Below are positions 1-5,284 of a stretch of 6,001 bases of DNA, piece by piece; within the stretch, counting starts at the first letter, position 1; each line of letters starts with the position of its first letter. The position numbers and the translations under genes were made by a program. The DNA comes from Dysosmobacter segnis. Its GTDB lineage: Bacteria; Bacillota; Clostridia; Oscillospirales; Oscillospiraceae. The stretch spans positions 1-6,001 of the forward strand of contig NZ_JACOQI010000047.1 of NCBI RefSeq assembly GCF_014297285.1. The letters are read 5' to 3'. Below the pieces are notes generated by a model. That model saw nothing but the letters and a program-made list of their open reading frames with translations, searched no databases and was not told the DNA's origin.

Positions 1-81
1 GCTATACCATCAGGCCCATCCATGAGGCCGTTGAAATTTTTCACACACGTCAACTGTCTGCGGTTGAACGAACAACAGAGC

Positions 82-124
82 GGCGGCAAATTCATCGCAA
101 GCTGTCCGCGGTGAATTTGCTGCC
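82..124. repeat. 13-bp inverted repeat in the leader of the HTH gene
   Basis: GGCGGCAAATTCA (82-94) pairs with TGAATTTGCTGCC (112-124) with one G-T wobble, across a 17-nt loop. It ends about 10 nt before the ribosome binding site of the HTH gene. There is no T-tract, so it is not a simple intrinsic terminator. It could be a protein operator, perhaps for autoregulation, or an RNA leader hairpin. The repeat is directly visible; the function is inference. No convincing -35/-10 pair is seen in 1-150. Confidence 0.6.
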
Positions 125-150
125 CGGTGCGTGAAGAAAGGAAAAACAGA

Positions 151-369
151 ATGAAGCATTCCATCTACACAAGCTATGATGAGCTTCCGCTGATGCTCTC
201 CGTGACAGAAGTTGCCGCAGTGCTTGGGATCTCCCGTGCCGGTGCCTATGAGTTGGTGCATGGCAACGAATTCCCCGCGCTCAAAATCGGCAGCCGGATC
301 GTTGTTCCAAAGGATAAGTTTCTCGCATGGATCGACGCAAACAGCGGTTCAAAAAACGCACCGCTGTAA
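151..369 (+). CDS. Excisionase-family helix-turn-helix DNA-binding protein
   Basis: This 72-residue protein carries one MerR/excisionase-type winged helix (HTH_17-like) over about residues 15-62. The helix-turn-helix is in VTEVAAVLGISRAGAYELV, followed by the wing FPALKIGSRIVVPKDKFLAWI, which is the family signature. Such proteins bend attachment-site DNA to direct excision, or act as small regulators. I chose ATG 151 because AGAAAGGA (135-142) sits 8 nt upstream; an in-frame GTG at 127 lacks such a site. The gene is transcribed toward the mobilization genes but is separated from the recombinase by 3.6 kb, whereas many xis genes adjoin int. A role as Xis of this element is therefore plausible but unproven, and a regulator of transfer is the main alternative. 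Family assignment is strong; role is inference. Confidence 0.88.
   Translation: MKHSIYTSYDELPLMLSVTEVAAVLGISRAGAYELVHGNEFPALKIGSRIVVPKDKFLAWIDANSGSKNAPL
341..367. repeat. 8-bp perfect inverted repeat over the HTH stop codon
   Basis: ACAGCGGT (341-348) and ACCGCTGT (360-367) form a perfect stem with an 11-nt A-rich loop. The right arm runs into the TAA stop (367-369). No T-run follows, so intrinsic termination is not supported. It may stabilise the 3' end of the transcript or mark the left edge of the structured intergenic region. Confidence 0.5.
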
Positions 370-490
370 CTAAAGAACAGGCGCTCAATTTTCTGTGTGC
401 CAACGAAGTGGCTGACTAAAACCGCGAAGCCCATCAATGCGGTGAGAGAAACAGCAATGGGATCACGCAGCCCGGCGGGGCCGCGACGCC

Positions 491-528
491 TCGGAACAGC
501 GACGCGCATGAGCGCATCGCTGTTCCGA
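491..528. repeat. Long hairpin: 12-bp perfect stem plus 4-bp inner stem
   Basis: TCGGAACAGCGA (491-502) is the exact reverse complement of TCGCTGTTCCGA (517-528). Inside it, after one C/A mismatch, GCGC (504-507) pairs with GCGC (512-515) around an ATGA loop. The stem can be lengthened by GCC/GGC flanks (488-490, 530-532) past one bulged A. There is no T-tract, so a terminator is unlikely. An oriT or relaxosome-binding hairpin is the favoured reading. Confidence 0.75.
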
Positions 529-574
529 AGGCTCTCTGCGCTCTTCGGGAGCACACCTGACCAAGACCCGAAAG

Positions 575-589
575 CGGCAAAGTTTGCCG
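575..589. repeat. 15-bp palindrome CGGCAAA-G-TTTGCCG
   Basis: Two perfect 7-bp arms (575-581, 583-589) flank one central G. As DNA it is a good two-fold protein-binding site; as a single strand its loop would need to open the inner pairs. It lies 46 nt after the long hairpin, within the proposed oriT region. Confidence 0.6.
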
Positions 590-638
590 TTCTGACACCC
601 GGCCACGCAGGGTTTCCGAACCGCGCAAAACGCTCCGA

Positions 639-655
639 GGGTAGTGATACCACCC
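639..655. repeat. Short hairpin GGGTAGT/ACCACCC before a C-run
   Basis: GGGTAGT (639-645) pairs with ACCACCC (649-655) with one A/C mismatch and a GAT loop, followed by more C residues. A short imperfect hairpin next to a run of C is the sort of arrangement seen beside nic sites of several mobilization systems. This is a resemblance in layout only; no known nic consensus matches. Confidence 0.4.
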
Positions 656-873
656 CCCGTCCGAAATGCCCGTGTTTCGCCGTGTAAGCCGCTGTGTGCG
701 CGGTTAGGGGCTGGGGTGGCGTATGTACCCGCCGCAGTCCCTCGAAACGAACGTTGCGGCGTTTGTGCGAGTATGATTTGGAACCGCGCTGGAGAGGACT
801 TTCCCACGCCATATGGGACGCACCTTCAGCGTATTTCAGGCAGATCAGGCGGTTATCGGAGGAAAGCAGGGCT

Positions 874-906
874 CCCGCCGAAGCCCAGCGAAGCGGGTTC
901 GGTGGG
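874..906. repeat. Multi-part hairpin capped by GCGAAGC
   Basis: CCCGCCGAA (874-882) pairs with TTCGGTGGG (898-906) with one G-T wobble. After a bulged G, CCC (884-886) pairs with GGG (895-897). After a bulged A, the tip is GCGAAGC (888-894), a sequence known to form an unusually stable single-stranded DNA mini-hairpin. Together this gives about 14 pairs. It suits a structure recognised in single-stranded DNA, such as a transfer or second-strand origin, but could also fold in RNA. Confidence 0.65.
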
Positions 907-933
907 AAGAGGAGACGCAGCGGAATGAGTGAG

Positions 934-955
934 TTTTCGCCGCTTTTGGCGGAAA
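934..955. repeat. 8-bp hairpin TTTTCGCC/GGCGGAAA
   Basis: TTTTCGCC (934-941) pairs with GGCGGAAA (948-955), with one T-G wobble and a GCTTTT loop. No function can be assigned beyond membership of the structured region. Confidence 0.5.
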
Positions 956-1001
956 CGAGCGATATGGAGCTTGCGCCGACGAAAAGCAGGATAAAGGACT
1001 G

Positions 1002-1051
1002 GCGTCGGAACCGACGCTCTGCCCAATCACTTCTGCCCGCAGTGCGGGCAG
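1002..1051. repeat. Two adjacent perfect palindromes upstream of the mob genes
   Basis: GCGTCGG (1002-1008) and CCGACGC (1011-1017) are perfect arms around AA. Fifteen nt later CTGCCCGCA (1033-1041) and TGCGGGCAG (1043-1051) are perfect 9-bp arms around one G. Neither is followed by a T-run. Two closely spaced perfect dyads 130-180 nt before a relaxosome gene are good candidate sites for the RHH protein, for oriT recognition or for autorepression of the mob operon. Confidence 0.65.
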
Positions 1052-1124
1052 TTGACGGGGGTTTCAACGCAGGCGGTTGTGGCGCCTTTTGAAGGAGATT
1101 TCAGAACGGCTGGCGTCTTAGTTC

Positions 1125-1167
1125 CCGTAAGCCCAGGTGTTTCAACGAAAACGAGCGTGCCTTACGG
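1125..1167 (+). promoter_or_regulatory. Possible leader hairpin before the RHH gene start
   Basis: CCGTAAG (1125-1131) and CTTACGG (1161-1167) are perfect 7-bp arms across a 29-nt loop. The right arm ends 6 nt before the GGAGGGA ribosome binding site (1174-1180). In the transcript it could limit or pace translation of the mob genes. A 9-bp direct repeat GTTTCAACG (1061-1069 and 1139-1147) also occurs nearby. No clear promoter was found for this operon: TTGACG at 1052 has no matching -10. Confidence 0.35.
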
Positions 1168-1183
1168 CAGATTGGAGGGAATT

Positions 1184-1597
1184 ATGAGCAAAAATGAAAA
1201 CAGGCTGAACTTCCGTATGACGGATGAAACAGCCGCCAAAATAGAGCGGTGGTATCAGGAAGATAACTGCCGCAGCAAAAACGAGTTCATCGAAAAGGCG
1301 GTGAACTGCTACGCAGATATGCTGGCCGCAGGCGAAAGCGCCACGCTGCCCCGTGCGGTGCAGTCTGCCATCGACAGTCGGCTGAAACTCTTCGAGGATC
1401 GCATCGCGTCGCTGCTCTACAAGCAGACGGTGGAGATGGACATGGCAATGTCCATCCTCCTGCAAAGCCTCAATGTGAGCGAGGAAGTGCTGCGGCAGGA
1501 ACGGGCCAAAAGCATCGCCTCCGTCAAGCGCACTAACGGTCAGCTGCGGTTGGAACAGAAACTCCGTGAGCTGGAGAGCGAAACATGGCAAGGCTGA
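1184..1597 (+). CDS. Ribbon-helix-helix relaxosome accessory protein (MobC-like by position)
   Basis: This 137-residue protein begins with a ribbon-helix-helix-type DNA-binding segment: a strand around residues 6-13 (RLNFRMTD), helix 1 at 15-25, then a turn leading to SKNEFIEKAVNCYADML (31-47). The remainder is predicted helical, with an amphipathic, charged C-terminal part (about 97-130) suited to coiled-coil oligomerisation. ATG 1184 is chosen because GGAGGGA (1174-1180) lies just upstream; the in-frame upstream ATG at 1052 would add 44 residues of non-protein-like sequence. The gene overlaps the relaxase start by 13 nt, indicating translational coupling. Proteins in this position bind oriT and help the relaxase nick, and often repress their own operon. 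Sequence similarity to classical MobC is not obvious to me, so the name rests on fold and context. Confidence 0.85.
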   Translation: MSKNENRLNFRMTDETAAKIERWYQEDNCRSKNEFIEKAVNCYADMLAAGESATLPRAVQSAIDSRLKLFEDRIASLLYKQTVEMDMAMSILLQSLNVSEEVLRQERAKSIASVKRTNGQLRLEQKLRELESETWQG

Positions 1598-3552
1598 TCG
1601 TCAAAAGCCCGTACATCAAGTGCGGTACTGGGCAAAGTGCTGGCGGGTATCTCAAGTACATCGCCACGCGGGAGCGGGTGGAGATCATCCCGGATGACCG
1701 TCCGCCCACCCAAAAGCAGACGCAGCTCATCGCAAAACTGGTGAAGGATTTTCCTGACGCAAGCGAGCTGATGGAATACGAGGACTACCTCTCACACCCG
1801 ACAAAAGCGACGGCGTCCGCGCTCATCACGCTGGCGCTGGAATCGAATTGGGATCGGGTACAGGGCATGGAAGGTTACGCCAAGTACATCGCGCTGCGTC
1901 CGAGGGCGGAACGGTTGGGGGAACACGGTCTCTTCGGTGACGATGATGCCGTTGACCTCGCCGCTGTCGCGGATGAACTGAATCACTACACCGGCAACGT
2001 GTGGACGCACATCATCTCCCTCCACCGGGAGGACGCGGAGCGGCTGGGGTATGACCACGCGGAGGCATGGCGCACATTACTGCGTACCCACCGCAATGAT
2101 ATCGCCGCGGCGATGAAGATCCCGCCGGAGGATTTCCGTTGGTACGCCGCCTTCCACGATGAAGGTAACCATCCCCACGTCCACATGATGGCGTGGTCGG
2201 CAAAGCCGAATCAGGCATATCTGTCCAAAGATGGGATACGGCAGATCAAGTCCACGCTCACCAATCAGATCTTTCGTCAGGAGCTGCTGCACGTCTATGA
2301 GCAGAAAAGCAAATCGCGAGACGAACTGGTGGTGGAAGCGCGGAAAGCCATGCTGGAATTGGCGAAGGCCATGCGGGAAATGACCTGCATCCACCCGGAG
2401 GCAGAGCAGATGATCTGGGATCTGTCGCGGCAGCTCGGTCAGGTCAGCGGAAAGAAAACCTATGGCTATCTTCCAAAGCCAATGAAGAAGCTGGTGGATG
2501 AGATCGTCGACCAGATGGCGCGTCTGCCCACCGTGGATGCGTGCTACCAGACATGGTGGGAACTGCAATGTCAGGTGGAGGATTACTATTCCGAGGGAAA
2601 GAAACGGCTACGTCCGCCGCTGTCTCAGCAAAAAGAATTTCGTCAAATCAAGAACGCCGTCATCAAAGAGGCGGAGCATCTTCGCATGAACAGATTTTCC
2701 TTTGAGGACGAGGAAATGCAGGATGACGGCGAGCAGATCAGCGCCTATGACATGAGCTACGAGTGTCAGGATCTGCAAAGCGTGGCGAACGATGATCGTT
2801 TCCCTCTGAAGGAGCGTGACGAGGCGGCGGAGCAGCTGAAACAGCTTGCGGATACAGGCGATGCCAACGCCCAGTACATCATCGGCACGGCGTACCGCGA
2901 CGGCGGGCTGCTGATCCCCGACACGGTCAAAGCACAAAAGCTGTTGGAACGCGCCGCCGAGCAGGACTTGGACGTAGCACAGTACGCCCTCGGCAAGCTG
3001 TATCTCTCTGATGATGCAGATGTGCACGATCCTGCCAAGGGCATCTATTGGCTGAAACGCTCGGCGGACAACGGCAACGATTTCGCTGCCTACCGGCTGG
3101 GCAAGGAATATCTCAGCGGCAAAAATGTGTCAAAAGACACTTCGACTGCGGCGGAATACCTGCGGCAGGCCGCGAACAATGGAAACGCCTATGCGCAATA
3201 TCTGCTGGGAAAGCTGACCCTCATGGGCGAGGGCGTTCCCAAGGACATGGACGCCGCCTACGAATGGTTCGCGGTGGCGCGGGCTAACGGTCATGCCTAC
3301 GCGGAATTTTTCATGAAACGCATGGAGCGCGGCGAACAGGAGCCGCCCTCCGTCCTGCTGGCCTCCACCCGGCTGCTCTACCACATGGGCAATATTTTCC
3401 GGAACAACGCCCCGGCTCCCGCTGCCAACGGTGCCCAAATCGACCGCAAGCGGCTGGCGCAGCTGCGGCAAAAGCGCGTCGCCCTCGGTCACAAGCCGGA
3501 TGATCATGAGTTGGAACAGCAACAGGGATTTTCAATGAAATTCCATATGTAA
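1585..3552 (+). CDS. MobP3/MobL-type relaxase with C-terminal Sel1-like repeats
   Basis: This 655-residue DNA-nicking and strand-transfer enzyme would start conjugal transfer at oriT. The relaxase domain covers about residues 1-240. The three-histidine metal motif is HDEGNHPHVH (191-200; H196, H198, H200). Near the N-terminus GGYLKYIATRERV (20-32) is a conserved-looking block that includes Y22 and Y25; Y25 in YIATRE is my best guess for the catalytic tyrosine, with Y10 an alternative. Residues 245-400 are a helical linker. Residues about 411-580 carry some five Sel1-like repeats of about 36 residues (for example DANAQYIIGTAYRDGG, NAYAQYLLGKLTLMGEGV), an alpha-solenoid used for protein binding. 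The basic tail RKRLAQLRQKRVALGHKPDDHE follows. GGAG at 1573-1576 precedes ATG 1585, inside the upstream gene. Assignment to MobP3 is from the histidine motif and overall architecture. Confidence 0.93.
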   Translation: MARLIVKSPYIKCGTGQSAGGYLKYIATRERVEIIPDDRPPTQKQTQLIAKLVKDFPDASELMEYEDYLSHPTKATASALITLALESNWDRVQGMEGYAKYIALRPRAERLGEHGLFGDDDAVDLAAVADELNHYTGNVWTHIISLHREDAERLGYDHAEAWRTLLRTHRNDIAAAMKIPPEDFRWYAAFHDEGNHPHVHMMAWSAKPNQAYLSKDGIRQIKSTLTNQIFRQELLHVYEQKSKSRDELVVEARKAMLELAKAMREMTCIHPEAEQMIWDLSRQLGQVSGKKTYGYLPKPMKKLVDEIVDQMARLPTVDACYQTWWELQCQVEDYYSEGKKRLRPPLSQQKEFRQIKNAVIKEAEHLRMNRFSFEDEEMQDDGEQISAYDMSYECQDLQSVANDDRFPLKERDEAAEQLKQLADTGDANAQYIIGTAYRDGGLLIPDTVKAQKLLERAAEQDLDVAQYALGKLYLSDDADVHDPAKGIYWLKRSADNGNDFAAYRLGKEYLSGKNVSKDTSTAAEYLRQAANNGNAYAQYLLGKLTLMGEGVPKDMDAAYEWFAVARANGHAYAEFFMKRMERGEQEPPSVLLASTRLLYHMGNIFRNNAPAPAANGAQIDRKRLAQLRQKRVALGHKPDDHELEQQQGFSMKFHM

Positions 3553-3669
3553 AGCGAGTCGAGGTGTTCAGTTTTTGCGCCGCTATAGTCAAAGAAACAT
3601 TTCGGAAAACAGTAGCTTTGTGCGCCGGGTTGTGGTATGTGTTGTGGTTGCCAAAAAGGAGGTGCCGCA
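3553..3669 (+). other. 117-bp spacer between relaxase and small gene
   Basis: This is the only sizeable gap in the 1184-5127 gene series. TATAGT (3584-3589) is a -10-like hexamer, but no acceptable -35 lies 16-18 bp before it. No terminator hairpin with a T-run was found after the relaxase stop. A separate promoter for the small gene and integrase is possible but not demonstrated. Confidence 0.3.
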
Positions 3670-3972
3670 ATGTACGATTACATGAAAGCCCTGCAAAAGC
3701 GTTTCGACCGCCAAGAGTATCCAGAGTTGGCCGAGCAGATCGAATACGCCCATGAGGATCTGCGGCGGGATATGGACGCTGCGGGGCGCAGAAAGCTGCT
3801 CCGCTTGTTGGACGCACAGAACGCGTTGCTGGTCGAAGCCAAGTTGATGAGCTTCACGGCGGGCTTCAAGCTGGCGTGGGGCATGGCGAAAGAGTTGGAG
3901 ACCGATGGACTCTATTCCTTCGAGCAGGAGGAAGAAGAACACATCTGCCGTCCAGCGGAACAGGAGGACTGA
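3670..3972 (+). CDS. Small conserved-type protein of unknown function, coupled to integrase
   Basis: I do not recognise a characterised function. The 100-residue product is mostly helical and charged, with a C-terminal block SFTAGFKLAWGMAKEL (61-76) and a very acidic tail including EQEEEE. The arrangement of a helical body ending in a GFKLA-type motif resembles small DUF6809-like proteins common in Clostridia, but that is a tentative likeness. AAAGGAGGT (3655-3663), a near-ideal ribosome binding site, fixes ATG 3670 over the in-frame ATG at 3637. The stop TGA directly abuts the integrase ATG, and AGGAGG for the integrase lies within its last codons, so both are probably translated together. 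Position suggests a recombination-related or regulatory partner of the integrase; this is inference only. Confidence 0.8.
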   Translation: MYDYMKALQKRFDRQEYPELAEQIEYAHEDLRRDMDAAGRRKLLRLLDAQNALLVEAKLMSFTAGFKLAWGMAKELETDGLYSFEQEEEEHICRPAEQED

Positions 3973-5127
3973 ATGGCAAAAAAACGTGCAAATGGCGAAG
4001 GCAACATTCGCAAACGCGCAGACGGGCGTTGGGAGGGGCGCTATACAGCAGGATACCACCCCGAAACAGGAAAGCGCATCATCAAAAACGTGCTTGGTAA
4101 GACGCAGGCGGAATGCAAGGCGAAGCTCAGTGCCGCAATGGAGGCTACCAGAGGAATCGATGTCAGCCGTGCTGATGAGTACACGGTAGCAACTTGGCTG
4201 CGTAGCTGGTATGAGATCTACGCAAAACCGAATATCCGCATCTCAACAGCAAACCGCTATCAACTGATGGTCGAGCAATACACGATTCCCCGCATCGGCA
4301 GCATCAAACTGACAAAGTTGACTGCCCATGACTTACAAAAGCTCTACAAGGATCTGATGGAAAACGGTCGTATCGACCGCAAGAGCGGTCACGGCAACCC
4401 TGGACTCAGCAGTACCACAGTTCGGAGTCTGCATCTCATGCTGCACAGCGCCTTGGAACGGGCGGTCAAGGAGCGCCTGATCCTGCGGAACCCGACCGAG
4501 GACTGCATCGCGCCGAAGGTGCAAAAAATCGAAATGCAGATTCTTCCGCCTGAGCACATCAAGGATTATCTGGAAGCCGCTGACAGGAGAGGTCTGCTCC
4601 CCATGTTCTATCTGGAGCTGGTCACGGGCTTGCGGAAGGGCGAGATTACGGCGCTTCTCTGGAGCGACCTCGACACCCTAAACAAAACCATCTCCGTCAG
4701 CAAACAATATGTGAAGAATCCCAATGGCGAACTGACGCTCTCCCGTCCCAAAACGGAAACCTCAGTTAGAAAAATATCCATTCCTCAAGATGCCATCGAT
4801 CTGCTGATAACAGAGCATAGCAAGCATCCTGAGAATCCCTACATGTTCCCCTCGCCGGCAACCGGTGAGATGTACTACCCAGACTCCGTCGTAAACTTGC
4901 ACAAGAAGATCCTGAAGGACGCTGGACTGCCGCACATCAGATTTCACGACCTCAGACATACCTTCGCAACGCTGGCACTGCAAAATGGAGTGGACGTCAA
5001 AACCGTCAGCAGTATGCTCGGCCACTATGACGCCGGATTTACACTCCGCACCTACACCCACGCTACAAGGCAGAAGCAAGACGAGGCCGCACAAACGATG
5101 GGCAGTTTCATGGCGCAGGTCATGTAA
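3973..5127 (+). CDS. int: Tyrosine recombinase (site-specific integrase)
   Basis: This 384-residue enzyme catalyses integration and excision of the element between attP and attB. Three parts are visible. An N-terminal arm-DNA-binding domain spans about residues 5-60 (GEGNIRKRADGRWEGRY...). A SAM-like core-binding domain spans about 68-170. The catalytic domain spans about 188-372. The active-site set is complete: R221 (TGLRKGE), K260 (RPKTET), H325 and R328 (HDLRHTFAT), H351 (MLGHYD) and nucleophile Y361 (RTYTHA). Length is normal for the Tn916/phage-type family. AGGAGG (3962-3967) precedes ATG 3973, which abuts the upstream stop. The gene is the last of the element and faces the tRNA genes, with arm-type repeats starting 81 bp after its stop. 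Confidence 0.96.
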   Translation: MAKKRANGEGNIRKRADGRWEGRYTAGYHPETGKRIIKNVLGKTQAECKAKLSAAMEATRGIDVSRADEYTVATWLRSWYEIYAKPNIRISTANRYQLMVEQYTIPRIGSIKLTKLTAHDLQKLYKDLMENGRIDRKSGHGNPGLSSTTVRSLHLMLHSALERAVKERLILRNPTEDCIAPKVQKIEMQILPPEHIKDYLEAADRRGLLPMFYLELVTGLRKGEITALLWSDLDTLNKTISVSKQYVKNPNGELTLSRPKTETSVRKISIPQDAIDLLITEHSKHPENPYMFPSPATGEMYYPDSVVNLHKKILKDAGLPHIRFHDLRHTFATLALQNGVDVKTVSSMLGHYDAGFTLRTYTHATRQKQDEAAQTMGSFMAQVM

Positions 5128-5140
5128 GCAGAAAAAAAAC

Positions 5141-5190
5141 AAAAATGCCGGAGAGAAGGCAAAAGCCTCCTCTCCGGTACTCTTTAAGTC
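5141..5190. terminator. Hairpin terminator after the integrase, strongest on the minus strand
   Basis: CCGGAGAG (5148-5155) pairs with CTCTCCGG (5170-5177). Past one mismatch AGGC (5157-5160) pairs with GCCT (5165-5168), around an AAAA loop. On the plus strand it is followed only by TACTCTTT, a weak T-tract. On the minus strand the same hairpin is followed by the complement of 5132-5145, a long T-rich tract interrupted by one G. It should therefore end integrase transcripts moderately and block host read-through into the element strongly. Confidence 0.75.
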
Positions 5191-5207
5191 TTTCTACGCA
5201 TTTCGTT

Positions 5208-5257
5208 GTGTGGGTCACGGTGTGGGTCAGGCAGTTGACCCACATTTTGGCCCACAC
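5208..5257. repeat. Four GTGTGGGTCA repeats in a symmetric array, putative integrase arm sites
   Basis: GTGTGGGTCA occurs at 5208-5217 and 5220-5229. Inverted copies lie at 5236-5245 (one mismatch at the end) and 5248-5257 (one mismatch). Within each pair the copies start exactly 12 bp apart, and both pairs share one dyad centre at about 5232.5. Short repeats between int and the element end are typical arm-type sites bound by the N-terminal domain of tyrosine recombinases. The central TGTGGGTCA/TGACCCACA dyad followed by TTTT could also act as a weak terminator. Confidence 0.7.
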
Positions 5258-5268
5258 CTAAAAGTGCA

Positions 5269-5284
5269 TTTTTGTAACGAAAAA
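5269..5284. other. Candidate attachment junction (T5-N6-A5)
   Basis: TTTTT, GTAACG, AAAAA form a T-run and an A-run separated by 6 bp. Targets of Tn916-type recombinases have this form, with a short coupling sequence in the middle. It begins 12 bp after the arm-like repeats, and its A-run is also the base of the tRNA-operon terminator, so insertion here would leave the host terminator intact. The alternative is a core within the 3' end of tRNA-Thr, with the terminator supplied by the element. The other junction is outside the window. Confidence 0.4.

Larger units (their letters stand above)
370..1183. other. 814-bp gene-free structured region, candidate oriT
   Basis: No frame here has a good ribosome binding site together with a protein-like sequence. 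Translations on both strands are rich in Arg, Ser, Pro and Gly without recognisable motifs. The stretch instead carries a high density of inverted repeats (491-528, 575-589, 639-655, 874-906, 934-955, 1002-1017, 1033-1051, 1125-1167). It lies directly upstream of the RHH protein and relaxase genes, which is where mobilizable elements normally keep oriT. I cannot identify the nic site: the conserved IncP and RSF1010/pSK41-type nic sequences are not present as exact matches. A minus-strand GTGCGTCCC (rc of 809-817 region) only loosely resembles the latter. An alternative is a structured non-coding RNA or a single-strand origin. Confidence 0.55.
1..5279 (+). mobile_element. Right-hand part of an integrative mobilizable element (IME)
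   Basis: The co-directional set of excisionase-like HTH protein, structured intergenic region, RHH protein, relaxase, small protein and tyrosine recombinase is the usual content of a mobilizable integrative element. It ends beside a host tRNA/rRNA operon of opposite orientation. No coupling ATPase, type IV secretion or replication gene is visible, so transfer would depend on a helper, unless such genes lie left of position 1. The right boundary is inferred from the T5-N6-A5 site next to the tRNA terminator. The left boundary is outside the window. Confidence 0.8.

Noticed and set aside
31..92. Possible promoters from TTGAAA (31) or TTGAAC (64) before the HTH gene
   Set aside because: Neither has an acceptable -10 hexamer at 16-18 bp, so no promoter was called.
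397..687. 96-codon plus-strand frame after the HTH gene
   Set aside because: It starts at GTG with no ribosome binding site, includes the long hairpin at 491-528 and has no protein-like features. It was not listed as a gene.
801..820. Minus-strand GTGCGTCCC as an RSF1010/pSK41-type nic site
   Set aside because: It matches that consensus at only 7 of 9 positions and lacks the expected adjacent perfect inverted repeat, so it is recorded only as a weak lead.
246..1067. 273-codon open frame on the minus strand across the structured region
   Set aside because: It overlaps the HTH gene, has an Arg/Ser/Pro/Leu-rich composition with no motif and no supporting ribosome binding site. The openness is explained by high GC content. 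If homologues exist they are likely conserved non-coding DNA annotated as protein.
925..1092. Possible 55-residue peptide starting at ATG 925, in frame with a longer frame from 694
   Set aside because: GGAG at 911-914 lies 10 nt upstream, so it is not impossible. However, its second half encodes the palindromes at 1002-1051 and the product ends in low-complexity Gly/Ala residues. It is more likely part of the structured DNA.
1052..1183. N-terminal extension of the RHH protein from ATG 1052
   Set aside because: The added 44 residues are not protein-like and ATG 1052 lacks a good ribosome binding site, whereas ATG 1184 has GGAGGGA at the right distance.
370..1183. CRISPR array or group II intron in the structured region
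   Set aside because: There are no regularly spaced direct repeats, no reverse transcriptase, and no recognisable intron domain V hairpin.
3311..3817. 168-codon minus-strand frame across the relaxase end and the small gene
   Set aside because: It is antisense to two well supported genes and has repetitive Arg/Ala/Gly composition with no motif.
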